A DNA stretch of 64,000 nt from positions 62,001 through 126,000 of the forward strand of contig NZ_MSSW01000002.1 of NCBI RefSeq assembly GCF_002150685.1, in the 5' to 3' direction. The notes under the pieces were generated by a model. The model saw only the letters and a list, made by a program, of their open reading frames with translations. It had not been told where the DNA came from and did not search any database. The position numbers were made by a program, and so were the translations under genes. How positions within the stretch are numbered: position 1 is the first letter of the stretch; each line of letters begins with the position of its first letter. Source of the stretch: Algoriphagus antarcticus. GTDB lineage: Bacteria > Bacteroidota > Bacteroidia > Cytophagales > Cyclobacteriaceae. Shown in pieces: positions 1 to 8,144 of the stretch.

Positions 1-2
1 TT

Positions 3-1769
3 ATGGTAGGTTATAATAGCAAGGCGTTGGAGCTTCATTTTGAATCCCTCAAGATTTCAGAAGAACTCGATAACAAATTAAGAATAGGAACTTCCTTAAA
101 TAATATCGGAACAGTTTACCTTGAAAATAGAAGCACCATAAATGAAGCTTTGACTTTTTTCACGAAATCACTAGAGGTATTTCAGGGCATAGAAGAGCAA
201 ACAGGAATGGCTATTGCAGCCATGAATATAGGGGAAGTTTATTTTATAGAATCGAAATATGATTCAGCCATTTATTTTCATCAAATGGCTTTGGAACTTT
301 GTGATGAGACCATTGACGCCACGTTTCCCCTTACACAGCTAGGGGAGATCTATACCGCACTTGGTAATTTTCAAAAAGCATTTGGCTTTCACAGGCGTGC
401 TTTGGAAATATCCGAGAGATTCGATGCCAAATTCGAACTGACTCAAGTTCTTATTGGTTTGGCAAAGACGCAAAAAAAGCAAGAGGATTTTGAAGGCGCC
501 ATAAATACTTTGGAAAGAGCCAAATTACTGGCAATTGAGATTGATGCCAAAGATGAACTAGTGGATGTGTATATAAATTTGGCAGAGACACAAGCCCTTG
601 TTGGGGATTATAAGGCCGCCTATGAAAATGGAGTCAATGCAAAATCTAAAAAGGAAGAAATAGCAAAATCCAACAACCAAACAACGATCCTATTGCTTCA
701 ATTTGAATTTGAATTGGACAAAAAAGAAGCAGAAATAGCACTCCTCCAAAAAGATACTGATTTAAAAAACGCTGCAGTTTTCAACCAAAGGATAATCATT
801 TTTGCGTCTTTGGTAGGGCTGTTTATGTTTGTTATTATAAGTATTTCTCTATTCCGTAACAACATGAGTAAGCAAAAAGCTAACCGCTTACTCCAATTGC
901 AAAAAGAAGAAATCCATGCCCAAAGGGAAAACGTGGAATCCGCTTATGTTCAATTGAAATCTGCCCAGGCCCAATTGATACACTCCGAAAAAATGTCCTC
1001 TTTGGGAGAATTGACTGCAGGAATTGCCCATGAGATTCAGAATCCATTGAATTTTGTGAATAATTTTTCCGAGGTGAGTGCCGAGTTGATGTTAGAATTG
1101 AAAAGTGAGAGGTCAAAGGAAAATAGTGATAGGAATGAAACCGTTGAGGAGGAGATTATAGGTGATGTGATTCAGAACCTAAACAAGATTACCCTCCACG
1201 GCAAGCGTGCGGATGCCATTGTCAAGGGCATGCTCGAGCATAGCCGGAAAAGCGAAGGCAGCAAAACCCCAACGGATCTCAATGCACTGGCAGATAAATA
1301 TTTGAAACTTTCCTATAACGGTTTAAGAGCAAAGGACAAAAATTTCAATGCGAACTTTATAACTGAATTAGATCCTGACCTTCCTATGTGCGAAGTAGTC
1401 CCTCAGGATATTGGTCGAGTGCTCCTTAACCTGATCAATAATGCCTTCTATGCAGTAAACGAAAAGGCTAAATCAGGAATCGCTGGTCCCGATTATAATC
1501 CCACCATCAAGGTGAGCACAAGCTACTCCCCCCTATCAGGGGGGCGGGCAGGTTCTGTAAAAATCTCCGTCTCCGACAACGGCTCCGGTGTTCCCGACTC
1601 CAACAAAGAAAAAATCTTCCAGCCATTCTTTACTACCAAACCAACAGGACAAGGAACGGGATTGGGCTTATCACTATCCTATGATATTGTGAAAGCACAT
1701 GGGGGAGAATTGAAGGTGGAGTCCAAGGAAGGTGAGGGATCGGAGTTTATGATTTTGTTACCGCTTTGA
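3..1769 (+). CDS. TPR-containing sensor histidine kinase (5' partial)
   Basis: Membrane-bound two-component sensor. Residues 1-215 (counted from the first visible Met) are tetratricopeptide repeats, followed by a charged helix, one membrane segment near residues 262-283, a coiled coil, and a HisKA domain with the phospho-acceptor His near residue 343 (motif [10 protein letters not shown]). The ATPase domain follows with an N-box ([10 protein letters not shown], about 476), a G1 box (SDNGSGVPD) and a G2 box (GTGLGLSL). The reading frame begins two bases into the window and in the middle of a TPR, so the true N-terminus, probably with a signal peptide, lies upstream. No response regulator follows it, so its partner is unknown. 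A C6/G6 palindrome sits inside the ATPase domain (see repeat). Confidence 0.9.
   Translation: MVGYNSKALELHFESLKISEELDNKLRIGTSLNNIGTVYLENRSTINEALTFFTKSLEVFQGIEEQTGMAIAAMNIGEVYFIESKYDSAIYFHQMALELCDETIDATFPLTQLGEIYTALGNFQKAFGFHRRALEISERFDAKFELTQVLIGLAKTQKKQEDFEGAINTLERAKLLAIEIDAKDELVDVYINLAETQALVGDYKAAYENGVNAKSKKEEIAKSNNQTTILLLQFEFELDKKEAEIALLQKDTDLKNAAVFNQRIIIFASLVGLFMFVIISISLFRNNMSKQKANRLLQLQKEEIHAQRENVESAYVQLKSAQAQLIHSEKMSSLGELTAGIAHEIQNPLNFVNNFSEVSAELMLELKSERSKENSDRNETVEEEIIGDVIQNLNKITLHGKRADAIVKGMLEHSRKSEGSKTPTDLNALADKYLKLSYNGLRAKDKNFNANFITELDPDLPMCEVVPQDIGRVLLNLINNAFYAVNEKAKSGIAGPDYNPTIKVSTSYSPLSGGRAGSVKISVSDNGSGVPDSNKEKIFQPFFTTKPTGQGTGLGLSLSYDIVKAHGGELKVESKEGEGSEFMILLPL
528..528. other. 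placeholder marker: TPR region interior of kinase (no separate gene)
   Basis: Nothing beyond the kinase is encoded here on either strand; the position lies inside its TPR region. Confidence 0.1.
1528..1544. repeat. GC-rich palindrome inside kinase coding sequence
   Basis: Six C, a five-base loop (TATCA) and six G form a perfect hairpin in an otherwise AT-rich gene. It is read through in frame as the peptide [11 protein letters not shown] within the ATP-binding domain, between a beta strand (TIKVSTS) and VKISVSDNG. This looks like a small REP-like palindromic insertion tolerated in a surface loop; that interpretation is inference. Confidence 0.55.
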
Positions 1770-2090
1770 TATTATCAGTCTGGAGGCACTCAATTGATAT
1801 TCGACTCTTAGCAAAGATTAAAATCCCTTGCTACAAAATCAGCCGATCCCGTGGCTCTCAAAGAAAGTCTAATTCCACTATTCCAGTTCCTGAAACCCAA
1901 ACTCATAAAAAATACTTTCCACAATTCTTTGCACTATCCCACTAGCTATTGACCTCTCCCTAAAAAAAAGCTTTGGAAAGAATTAAGTATGCCCCGGACA
2001 TATTATTAGTTACTTCGTCCAAAGCAGTTTTTTGTTTTCGTAGAAATTCAATTGATTGGCGTAACATTTTTACACTAACTCTTTACTATT
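1770..2090. other. intergenic, no gene seen
   Basis: 321 bases between the kinase and the NTF2-like gene. It holds only short overlapping open frames without recognisable protein character and no clear promoter box or terminator hairpin. Confidence 0.5.
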
Positions 2091-2615
2091 ATGAAAACGT
2101 TAAAAGCAACTCTGATTTTGATCTTTTTTATGGCCTGGCTGCCAATCATCGCAGAAGCTCAGCAAGGTGAAGTAACCTTGGAATTTAAAAATGCCGCAAC
2201 GGCGATGGAGATTGTTCAGAATTACACCAAAGCACTTCAGGCAGGTGATGTGGCCAAAATGGATGCGCAACTGCATGCGGACATCATGGTATATGGTTTA
2301 GGGGGTGGATTAGATTCCCTCACGAAAGCTCAGCATAAGGAATATTATACCACAAGTACAAACCAATACAAGCATACGCTAACTAATGAGCTTTATCTCC
2401 CTGTCAAAGTAACTAATAACTGGAATGAAGGCGAATGGGTGCTGGGTTGGGGAATCAATACCATCACAGATAAGGTTACTGGCAAAACTATACGCATCCC
2501 TTACCACACTGCCTCTGTAGTGGTAAATGGAAAAATTGCGCAGATGAACTACTGGTATGATATGTTAAATATTTTGAGAAATCAAGGGTTTGAAATCAAA
2601 CCGCCGTCCAACTAG
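2091..2615 (+). CDS. secreted NTF2/SnoaL-like protein
   Basis: 174 aa. Residues 1-24 form a signal peptide (MKTLK, a hydrophobic run, then AEA|QQ). The remainder looks like an NTF2-like cone fold: an N-terminal helix with YTKALQAGDVAKMDAQL, then HADIMVYGLGGGLDSLTK and a C-terminal beta sheet ending in VVNGKIAQMNYWYD, a typical nuclear-transport-factor-2 / SnoaL-like arrangement. The family includes small-molecule isomerases and cyclases as well as non-enzymatic binding proteins, so no substrate can be assigned. It stands alone, with more than 500 non-coding bases downstream. Similar small proteins recur at 6274, 7592 and 14402. Confidence 0.75.
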   Translation: MKTLKATLILIFFMAWLPIIAEAQQGEVTLEFKNAATAMEIVQNYTKALQAGDVAKMDAQLHADIMVYGLGGGLDSLTKAQHKEYYTTSTNQYKHTLTNELYLPVKVTNNWNEGEWVLGWGINTITDKVTGKTIRIPYHTASVVVNGKIAQMNYWYDMLNILRNQGFEIKPPSN

Positions 2616-3140
2616 AATATTTTTTTTACTAGGGTGATTACATTTTTCTATCAATGCTACTGATAATTTTAAAATTACAGTTAGCGTTGATTTTTTGTTT
2701 AAACTGCCTGCCAAAAAAAAACTCCAATCTCAATAGGAGCGTATTTGAGCCAACGGCGACGGGCTCAAACCTTCACCGCAAATCCGGGGAAAAACCCCAC
2801 GATGCTAGGACATTTTTAGCTGGTATTCGTCCAAGACCTATTTCCTCTCTTCTTATAATAAGTTAGCTTATTATCCAGTAAGAAATTTTCGATGTGGCCC
2901 CTGCCCTACAGACAACTAGAATGTCTGAAGCAGGTTCTCCAACACTGTATGATTTACCGCATGTAAGCACTATAAAAGTTTTTAACAATTCGATTCTTAG
3001 AACATAAATAGGCCCATTCAGGATAGCGAAATGGCAATCATAAAATTTAATCCAATGGCTAGGTAGGTTTAGAATATATCCTCCGTATCTATTTCAATTT
3101 TTAATACAGTGTTAAAGACCCCATTTCAACTTCATTTCTT
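2616..3140. other. long intergenic region with short hairpins
   Basis: 525 bases without a credible gene; a 70-codon frame at 2654 has no protein-like composition. Short self-complementary stretches are visible: GAGCC...GGGCTC near 2746-2766 and CCGGGG...CCCC near 2786-2800. It may be remnant DNA or hold a small RNA; nothing recognisable was found. Confidence 0.4.
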
Positions 3141-3998
3141 ATGAAAAAAGTAATTGTCACAGGCTGCAACAGAGGAATAGGCTTAGAAATAGTACTCGCA
3201 TTTGGCAGAGCAGGTTTTCAGGTATTCGCAACCATGCGGTCACCTAAAAAAGCAACAGGTCTTTCTGAGAAAATCGAAGTAGAATCCCTTCCCATTACAC
3301 TGCATAAGATGAACGTCAATTCAGATATTTCAGTGAAGGCTTGTATGGATGAAATACTCATAGAAAATGGAGGAATTGATATTTTGGTTAATAATGCAGG
3401 AATAGGATTGAATGGATCCATCGAAGAAATGCCTATTTCAGATTTTAAAGCAGTATTTGAAACCAATTTCTTTGGTGCTATTCGCTGCATGCAAGCAGTA
3501 CTTCCATCTATGCGAGAGCAGAAAAGTGGCTGTCTAATCAACATTACCTCCGTTTCGGGTCGTTTGACCAGCTCTCCTTTAGGGTGCTATTCGGCAAGTA
3601 AGTTTGCTTTGGAAGCAGTCAGTGAGGCTTTGGCTCAAGAGGTGAAGCCCTTCAATATCCGTGTGGGAATCGTAGAGCCAGGAATCATCGACACCGATAT
3701 GGCCCATGAGATTGAAGAAGAGTCTGTTTCGATCTATCCGAGTTCCAAACGAATGGCTGATCTTTTCTTTGCCTCACTCAAAAACCCAACTCCAGCAACT
3801 TTGGTGGCGGAAACAGTTGTGGCATTTGCAGCAGGAGATTCATGGATTCTTCGCCATCCTGTCGGACCGGATGCACTGCCATTTATTCAATGGCGTTTGT
3901 CCATGACCGATGAGGAATGGACAGATCGGAATTCACTGCCTGATGAAGAATGGTATGATGCTGTTGAGCGGGATTTTGGGATGAATGCACGGAGGTAG
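3141..3998 (+). CDS. short-chain dehydrogenase/reductase (SDR)
   Basis: 285 aa classical SDR oxidoreductase using NAD(P)H. The Rossmann signature TGCNRGIG lies at residues 7-14, NNAG near residue 83, a catalytic Ser in INITSVSG near 137, and the YxxxK pair is Tyr150/Lys154 (YSASK). The motif VEPGIIDTDM follows the active site, as usual. The long C-terminal tail (about residues 230-285, rich in Trp and acidic residues) is longer than in minimal 250-aa SDRs. Substrate cannot be read from sequence. The next gene, a methyltransferase on the same strand, starts 110 bases later, so co-transcription is possible but not shown. Confidence 0.88.
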   Translation: MKKVIVTGCNRGIGLEIVLAFGRAGFQVFATMRSPKKATGLSEKIEVESLPITLHKMNVNSDISVKACMDEILIENGGIDILVNNAGIGLNGSIEEMPISDFKAVFETNFFGAIRCMQAVLPSMREQKSGCLINITSVSGRLTSSPLGCYSASKFALEAVSEALAQEVKPFNIRVGIVEPGIIDTDMAHEIEEESVSIYPSSKRMADLFFASLKNPTPATLVAETVVAFAAGDSWILRHPVGPDALPFIQWRLSMTDEEWTDRNSLPDEEWYDAVERDFGMNARR

Positions 3999-4107
3999 AA
4001 TTAGCTCCTTGAATTGACAATTTTTGATCTGGGCAATACACTATCAAACAAAATATAAGGCTTGTCCAAAAAACAGAACTGTTTGAGCACAATGACTAAA
4101 CAAGACC

Positions 4108-5148
4108 ATGGAACATAACGAAAATAATCCCACGCCTGAAAACATTATGAAAATCGGCACAGGATTTTGGGCTTCCAAAATCCTTTTATCCGCTGTCAAA
4201 TTTCAAATCTTCACAACACTTGCCGAAAGGAAATCAATGTCGGCTAGCGACATTAAAACCCATTTAGGTTTTAAATGCACCGAACGAAATGTATATGACT
4301 ATTTAGATGCCCTTACTACGTTCGGTTTTCTCAATCGTGATGGTTTGTTGGAAACAGCCATGTATTCAAACCACCAAGACACCGATTTTTTCTTAGACAA
4401 AAACAAGCCAAGCTACATCGGAGGCATGTTGGAAATGCTCAACAATCGTCTTTACAACTTCTGGGGAACTTTGGAAGAAGGTCTGCTCACCGGACTGCCG
4501 CAAAACGAAGCAAAAAGTGGAGGGGATTTATTTGATGCAATTTATTCAGATCCCCAAAAATTGAAAGAATTTATCCATGCGATGAGTGGTATCCAAATGG
4601 GTAACTTCATGGGCTTTTCGCAAGCCTTTGACTTCTCTAAGTATAAAACATTGGTGGATGTAGGCGGTTCGGGTGCTTTACTTTCTCTAATGGTAGCCAA
4701 GCATCAGCCACACATGAGTTGTGTTTCTTGGGATTTGGCTGCAGTAGCACCCTTTGCAAATGAAAACATTCAAAAATTTCAATTACAAGACCGTGTTAAA
4801 ACTGCCAACGGTGATTTCTTTAAGGATTCCTTTCCAAAGGCGGATATTTTGGTGACGGGAAATATTTTGCACGATTGGGATGAAGAGACCAAACTGATGT
4901 TGATGAAAAAAGCCTACGATGCGCTTCCAAAAGGTGGTGCGTTTGTCGCAATTGAAAACATAATTGATGACGAAAGAAACAAGAATGCTTTTGGTCTAAT
5001 GATGAGCCTGAATATGCTGATTGAAACAGGAAAGGGTTTTGACTATACGGTCAGTGATTTTAAAGGCTGGGCAAATACCGCTGGCTTTACCTCAACTAAA
5101 GTAGTGCCGCTGGCAGGACCGTCTAGTGCCGCTATCGCATTCAAATAA
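4108..5148 (+). CDS. SAM-dependent O-methyltransferase
   Basis: 346 aa, the usual length of the small-molecule O-methyltransferase family (Methyltransf_2, plant/acetylserotonin type). The N-terminal third is a winged-helix dimerisation region (residues about 15-90). The SAM-binding loop LVDVGGSGALLS lies near residues 181-192, and the HDWDEE motif places the catalytic base at His255. The enzyme should transfer a methyl group from S-adenosylmethionine to a hydroxyl of a small aromatic or similar metabolite; the acceptor is unknown. It follows the SDR gene, suggesting a small accessory modification pathway. A 646-base repeat-rich gap lies downstream. Confidence 0.85.
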   Translation: MEHNENNPTPENIMKIGTGFWASKILLSAVKFQIFTTLAERKSMSASDIKTHLGFKCTERNVYDYLDALTTFGFLNRDGLLETAMYSNHQDTDFFLDKNKPSYIGGMLEMLNNRLYNFWGTLEEGLLTGLPQNEAKSGGDLFDAIYSDPQKLKEFIHAMSGIQMGNFMGFSQAFDFSKYKTLVDVGGSGALLSLMVAKHQPHMSCVSWDLAAVAPFANENIQKFQLQDRVKTANGDFFKDSFPKADILVTGNILHDWDEETKLMLMKKAYDALPKGGAFVAIENIIDDERNKNAFGLMMSLNMLIETGKGFDYTVSDFKGWANTAGFTSTKVVPLAGPSSAAIAFK

Positions 5149-5422
5149 AACTTGGCCGGGAAAGTAAATCGATGGTTTGGGACAATATTCGGGTGCGTTC
5201 GTTCCGGTTTGTTTCAGATATACAACCTTTAATGGATATTCATGCCATATGTAAACAATTAACCACATAACACTATGCATATCGGCTTCCATCCGCCACT
5301 ATTATAGCTACCGATATGAAGTCCCTAAAGCGACTGAAGGGGATAACTTTTTAGGTTTTTTGGGAATTTAAAATCAGTGCCTATCTAAAATTTGTTCGTA
5401 AAAAAAGCCTTTCTCCATCCTG

Positions 5423-5560
5423 TGTCCCTTTAGGGATTGGATATTGGTAAAAAGATCAAATCTAATGAGAATGCCTAAATGTCCCTTTAGGGAAAAGATA
5501 TGGGTAAAACGAACAATCAACACATACCCACCCGTGCCTTTAGGTACGGGATATATTAGG
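5423..5560. repeat. three degenerate ~56-bp repeats with CCCTTTAGGG palindrome
   Basis: Units begin near 5423, 5481 and 5535 (spacing 58 and 54 bases). The first two share GTCCCTTTAGGGA followed by GATAT.GGTAAAA; the third is diverged (GTGCCTTTAGGTACGGGATAT). A fourth, more distant hairpin (CCCTAAAGCGACTGAAGGG) lies near 5322. Palindromic, clustered and intergenic, they resemble REP/BIME-type elements; mobilisation by a RAYT transposase is only inference, as none is in the window. Confidence 0.6.
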
Positions 5561-5740
5561 TCTGCCTGGCGACGCGGCCTAAGATTAACCCTAGGGATGA
5601 ATTTGAAAAAATTCCCAATCCAACAATTTTTCATTCGATAAATAAACCCGTGAATAGGGACAGAAGAACAGCTGCTTCGTCCTTGATTGGTTTCATTTGA
5701 AAAAATCAAAAGGTAGATTTAATCATGAATAAAATTATTA

Positions 5741-5772
5741 AGGGGAAGCCAAAAACCTTTTAAGTGAAGGCA
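5741..5772 (+). promoter_or_regulatory. possible diverged copy of shared 5' leader element
   Basis: GGGGAAGCCAAAAACC followed by AAGTGAAGGCA resembles the two clearer copies at 6228-6262 and 6886-6920, with small gaps. It ends 22 bases before the start codon at 5795. Confidence 0.3.
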
Positions 5773-5794
5773 AAATATTTTAAAAACTAACAAC

Positions 5795-6061
5795 ATGGCA
5801 ACAGTAGTAGCAAGACACAAAGTAGGTGATGCAAAGACTTGGATAGCAGGTCATCAGGATAGGTTGGACCTTTTTGCCCCGGCGATAACAGGATACAAGG
5901 CTTTTCAGGACATGGACAACCCAAATTCAGTCGTGTTGGTGATCGAGGTTACAGATCTGGAATTATTAGAATCTATCATCAATGACCCAAAAAATCAGGG
6001 AATAAAAGATAAGCACACCGTTTTAGAACCTATTACCATGTCAATGGAAATTAATTATTAG
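5795..6061 (+). CDS. small conserved protein, possible ABM-like ferredoxin fold
   Basis: 88 aa, no signal peptide, no membrane segment. The order of predicted strands and helices (ATVVARHKV, DAKTWIAGHQDRLDLF, ITGYKAF, SVVLVIEVTDLELLESII) fits a dimeric alpha/beta-barrel (antibiotic-biosynthesis-monooxygenase-like) or related ferredoxin-like fold, but no signature motif secures this. It is the first of several small same-strand genes (DUF4440-like, RidA-like, SnoaL-like) separated by 100-200 bases and sharing similar 5' leaders. Function unknown. Confidence 0.65.
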   Translation: MATVVARHKVGDAKTWIAGHQDRLDLFAPAITGYKAFQDMDNPNSVVLVIEVTDLELLESIINDPKNQGIKDKHTVLEPITMSMEINY

Positions 6062-6227
6062 TTGATTGGTTTAAGAGCTGATTCCTTTTGGACGCCCATG
6101 TCTGATATCATTCACCCCCCGTTAAAATTAATCTCATATTTCAGGAACATGGGGTTTGCATTGCACAGGTTTGGTCCTCAGCAGGAAAAATGATGGCAGA
6201 ACAAAAATGGATACAAAAGATAATTAT

Positions 6228-6262
6228 GGAAAAGCCGAAAACCGATCAGGGTAGGCACTAAA
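6228..6262 (+). promoter_or_regulatory. shared 5' leader element, copy A
   Basis: A 35-base stretch matching copy B (6886-6920) at about 30 positions. Conserved cores are GAAAACCGAT and GTAGGCACTAAA. It ends 11 bases before the ATG at 6274. Its place immediately before the start suggests a 5' UTR element or a duplicated gene start; function unknown. Confidence 0.6.
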
Positions 6263-6273
6263 CAACAAAAAAA

Positions 6274-6798
6274 ATGGACAAGAAAAACTATTTCCAAATT
6301 GCCTCAGCGTGTATCGCTCTTTCTCTTTTCAGTGTTGCTTGCACCTCCTCTGATAAGCAGGAAGCCGCCTCTTCAGAAATGGTTGCTGAGCCGGTTGTGG
6401 CCAAATCTGACATGGCTGCTATCAAAGCTGAAATTCAGGCAGTAGAAACTGCCTTTGCGGCTGCTGATAATGCAGGGGATGTAAATGCAATACTTGCTTT
6501 TTACAGTGACGATGCTGTAAGTATGGGAAGCGGAAACCCCATGGCTGTCGGTAAAGCTGCCATTCAAAAAGAAATGGAGGAAAGCTTCGCTAAAAGACCC
6601 GAAGGAACTAGTGTTAAATACGAAGTATTGGACGTTTTTGGTGCTGAAAACACAGTTACGGAGACTGGTAAAGCAATTCGAAAGGATGCCTCAGGAAAAG
6701 TAATTTCCAACGGTAAATATATGGCCATCTGGGAAAAGCGCGATGGCAAATATATCTGTGTAAGAGATATCAGCAATAGTGATGAGGATGAGGACTAA
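6274..6798 (+). CDS. DUF4440/SnoaL-like lipoprotein
   Basis: 174 aa. A lipoprotein signal with lipobox FSVAC places the acylated Cys at residue 23, followed by a Ser/Glu-rich linker. The domain from about residue 45 (MAAIKAEIQAVETAFAAADNAGDVNAILAFYSDDAVSMGSGNP) is typical of the DUF4440 group of NTF2-like proteins, which contain a helix carrying an acidic/aliphatic pattern and the FYSDDAV motif. It is probably anchored in the outer or inner membrane facing the periplasm. Family members bind or isomerise small ligands; no substrate can be assigned. The C-terminus is acidic (SNSDEDED). Confidence 0.8.
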   Translation: MDKKNYFQIASACIALSLFSVACTSSDKQEAASSEMVAEPVVAKSDMAAIKAEIQAVETAFAAADNAGDVNAILAFYSDDAVSMGSGNPMAVGKAAIQKEMEESFAKRPEGTSVKYEVLDVFGAENTVTETGKAIRKDASGKVISNGKYMAIWEKRDGKYICVRDISNSDEDED

Positions 6799-6885
6799 TA
6801 TCCAGGACTAAAAAGATTTTGTCTAAGGCTGGGGAGGCATATATTTTTACCTCCTCAGTTTCTGATTTTTTTACAACAATAGGAT

Positions 6886-6920
6886 GGGGAAGCTGAAAAC
6901 CGATTAGAGTAGGCACTAAA
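6886..6920 (+). promoter_or_regulatory. shared 5' leader element, copy B
   Basis: Second clear copy of the leader at 6228-6262, differing at about five positions, all transitions. It ends 12 bases before the ATG at 6933, the same spacing to the start as copy A (11 bases). Confidence 0.6.
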
Positions 6921-6932
6921 AATAGCATCATT

Positions 6933-7325
6933 ATGAAAAAGGGGATACCAGAATACTTCAGCCTCAGACCTGAAGTCGAAAAAGCCTACGGATATACCCA
7001 TGCCGTGAAGATTGGAAACAGTATCAAAGTTTCCGGTGCGGTCAGCATGGATGATGAAGGAGGACCCACCGCCTTGGGTGATTTTCTGCAGCAAATGAAA
7101 AATTGCTACGCCGATCTGGAAAAAGTATTGAAGCACTATGGATGTACTTTTGACGATGTGGTAGTAGAGAATGTTTTTACCACAGATATGGCCGCATTTT
7201 TAGAACATGCCGGATACCGAAACACCATCTATACCAAGCAGTTCCCCACAGGCTCCTGGCTTGAGGTCAAAGGTTTGGCTTTGCCCGAATTTTTGATTGA
7301 AATCGAATTGGAAGTACATAAATGA
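6933..7325 (+). CDS. RidA/YjgF-family protein
   Basis: 130 aa, the standard length for the trimeric RidA (YjgF/YER057c/UK114) family, whose best-known member deaminates reactive enamine/imine intermediates. Visible features: VKIGNSIKVSGAVSMDDEGG, QMKNCYADLEKVLKHYGCTFDDVVVENVFTTDM, and the terminal LPEFLIEIELEVHK. At the position where RidA has its catalytic Arg (motif P.R[ST]) this protein reads FPTGSW, so Gly replaces Arg and imine deaminase activity is doubtful. It lies between a DUF4440 lipoprotein and an SnoaL-like gene and shares a 5' leader with the former. Confidence 0.85.
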   Translation: MKKGIPEYFSLRPEVEKAYGYTHAVKIGNSIKVSGAVSMDDEGGPTALGDFLQQMKNCYADLEKVLKHYGCTFDDVVVENVFTTDMAAFLEHAGYRNTIYTKQFPTGSWLEVKGLALPEFLIEIELEVHK

Positions 7326-7390
7326 TGCATTCCAAAAAATTATATGATTATCCGCAATGATGCAAGTCAACTTATATTCTTTGCTTATCT

Positions 7391-7426
7391 GGTCGGAAGA
7401 CCGAAGACCGAAGACCGAAGTTTACC
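7391..7426. repeat. GACCGAAG tandem repeat
   Basis: Three head-to-tail copies of the octamer-like unit GACCGAA(G), ending AAGTTTACC. A closely similar stretch occurs at 53921-53951 and a shorter related one at 17157-17176, all intergenic. Confidence 0.6.
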
Positions 7427-7527
7427 TCAATTCTTAAGTTAAACAAATCCTATTTTGCTTTTGCCTCTTTACTGGCGGAAAAGCGGATATACATAAAAAA
7501 TTAAATAAACTGATAATAATTAGAAAC

Positions 7528-7921
7528 ATGACAACTACGAACATGTTATGGACTTTACAAAGCATTTGCTGTCGGTGATATCCCGACAGTCTTGGGAAGT
7601 ATGGATTCCCACATAGTTTGGAATGAAGCAGAAGGCAATGCCTATGCGGATGGTAATCCTTATATAGGGCCTGACGCGGTATTGAATGGCGTTTTTGGGC
7701 GGATAATGCAGGAACATGAATATTTTAACTTGAAGGATATCGAACTTCACGAAATGTCAAATGATAAGGTATTGGCAACCTTACGCTATGATGCCAAGCA
7801 CAAAAACGGGAACAGTTACGATGCGCAAGCTGCCCATTTCTGGATATTGAAAGACGGGAAAATAGTTGCCTTTCAGCAGTATGTGGATACGAAAAAATTG
7901 CTCGAGGCCACAGGGAAGTAA
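7528..7921 (+). pseudogene. SnoaL-like protein, apparent frameshift near the N-terminus
   Basis: From 7592 the frame encodes 109 aa of an SnoaL/ketosteroid-isomerase-like protein (GSMDSHIVWNEAEGN, WILKDGKIVAFQQYVDTKKL). In that frame coding similarity continues upstream of the Met as LYKAFAVGDIPTVLGS, the first helix of the family (about 7550-7591), but it meets a stop before any ATG. A good start, ATG ACA ACT ACG AAC ATG at 7528, is in another frame (offset +1, that is, two bases lost or one gained). The junction lies around 7546-7556. Either this is a recent frameshift/sequence error or translation begins at 7592 and yields a truncated protein lacking helix 1. Confidence 0.65.
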
Positions 7922-8144
7922 AACCCATATAACGCTGGCCATATCGCTTTGTGGGTTTCCTGAGCAACTCCTCTTTTAATCGCTGAAATCATTTTACAAG
8001 GGAAAGAGAAATAATTCTACCACATGACCTATTGGGAGATAAGAAACCATAAGGGAGTCGGTTAAATCAAAATTTTACCCTTCTCTAATCAGCTTTTGCA
8101 GCATCCAGATTAGAAAATAAAAGTTCCATCCTAACAAAATCAAA

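Larger units (their letters stand above)
5149..5794. other. repeat-rich intergenic region
   Basis: No gene is supported here. The stretch contains a set of degenerate palindromic repeats (5319-5560, listed separately) and, at its end, a possible copy of the leader element found before the next two genes (5741-5772). Confidence 0.6.

Noticed and set aside
528-528. Possible separate feature within the kinase TPR region
   Set aside because: The single-base entry at 528 in the feature list marks no real element and should be ignored; the region is coding sequence of the kinase.
1973-2170. 65-codon frame
   Set aside because: Overlaps the signal peptide of the gene at 2091 in a different frame and has no family character.
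2654-2866. 70-codon open frame between the NTF2-like and SDR genes
   Set aside because: No protein-like composition, no start context, no motif; overlaps hairpins.
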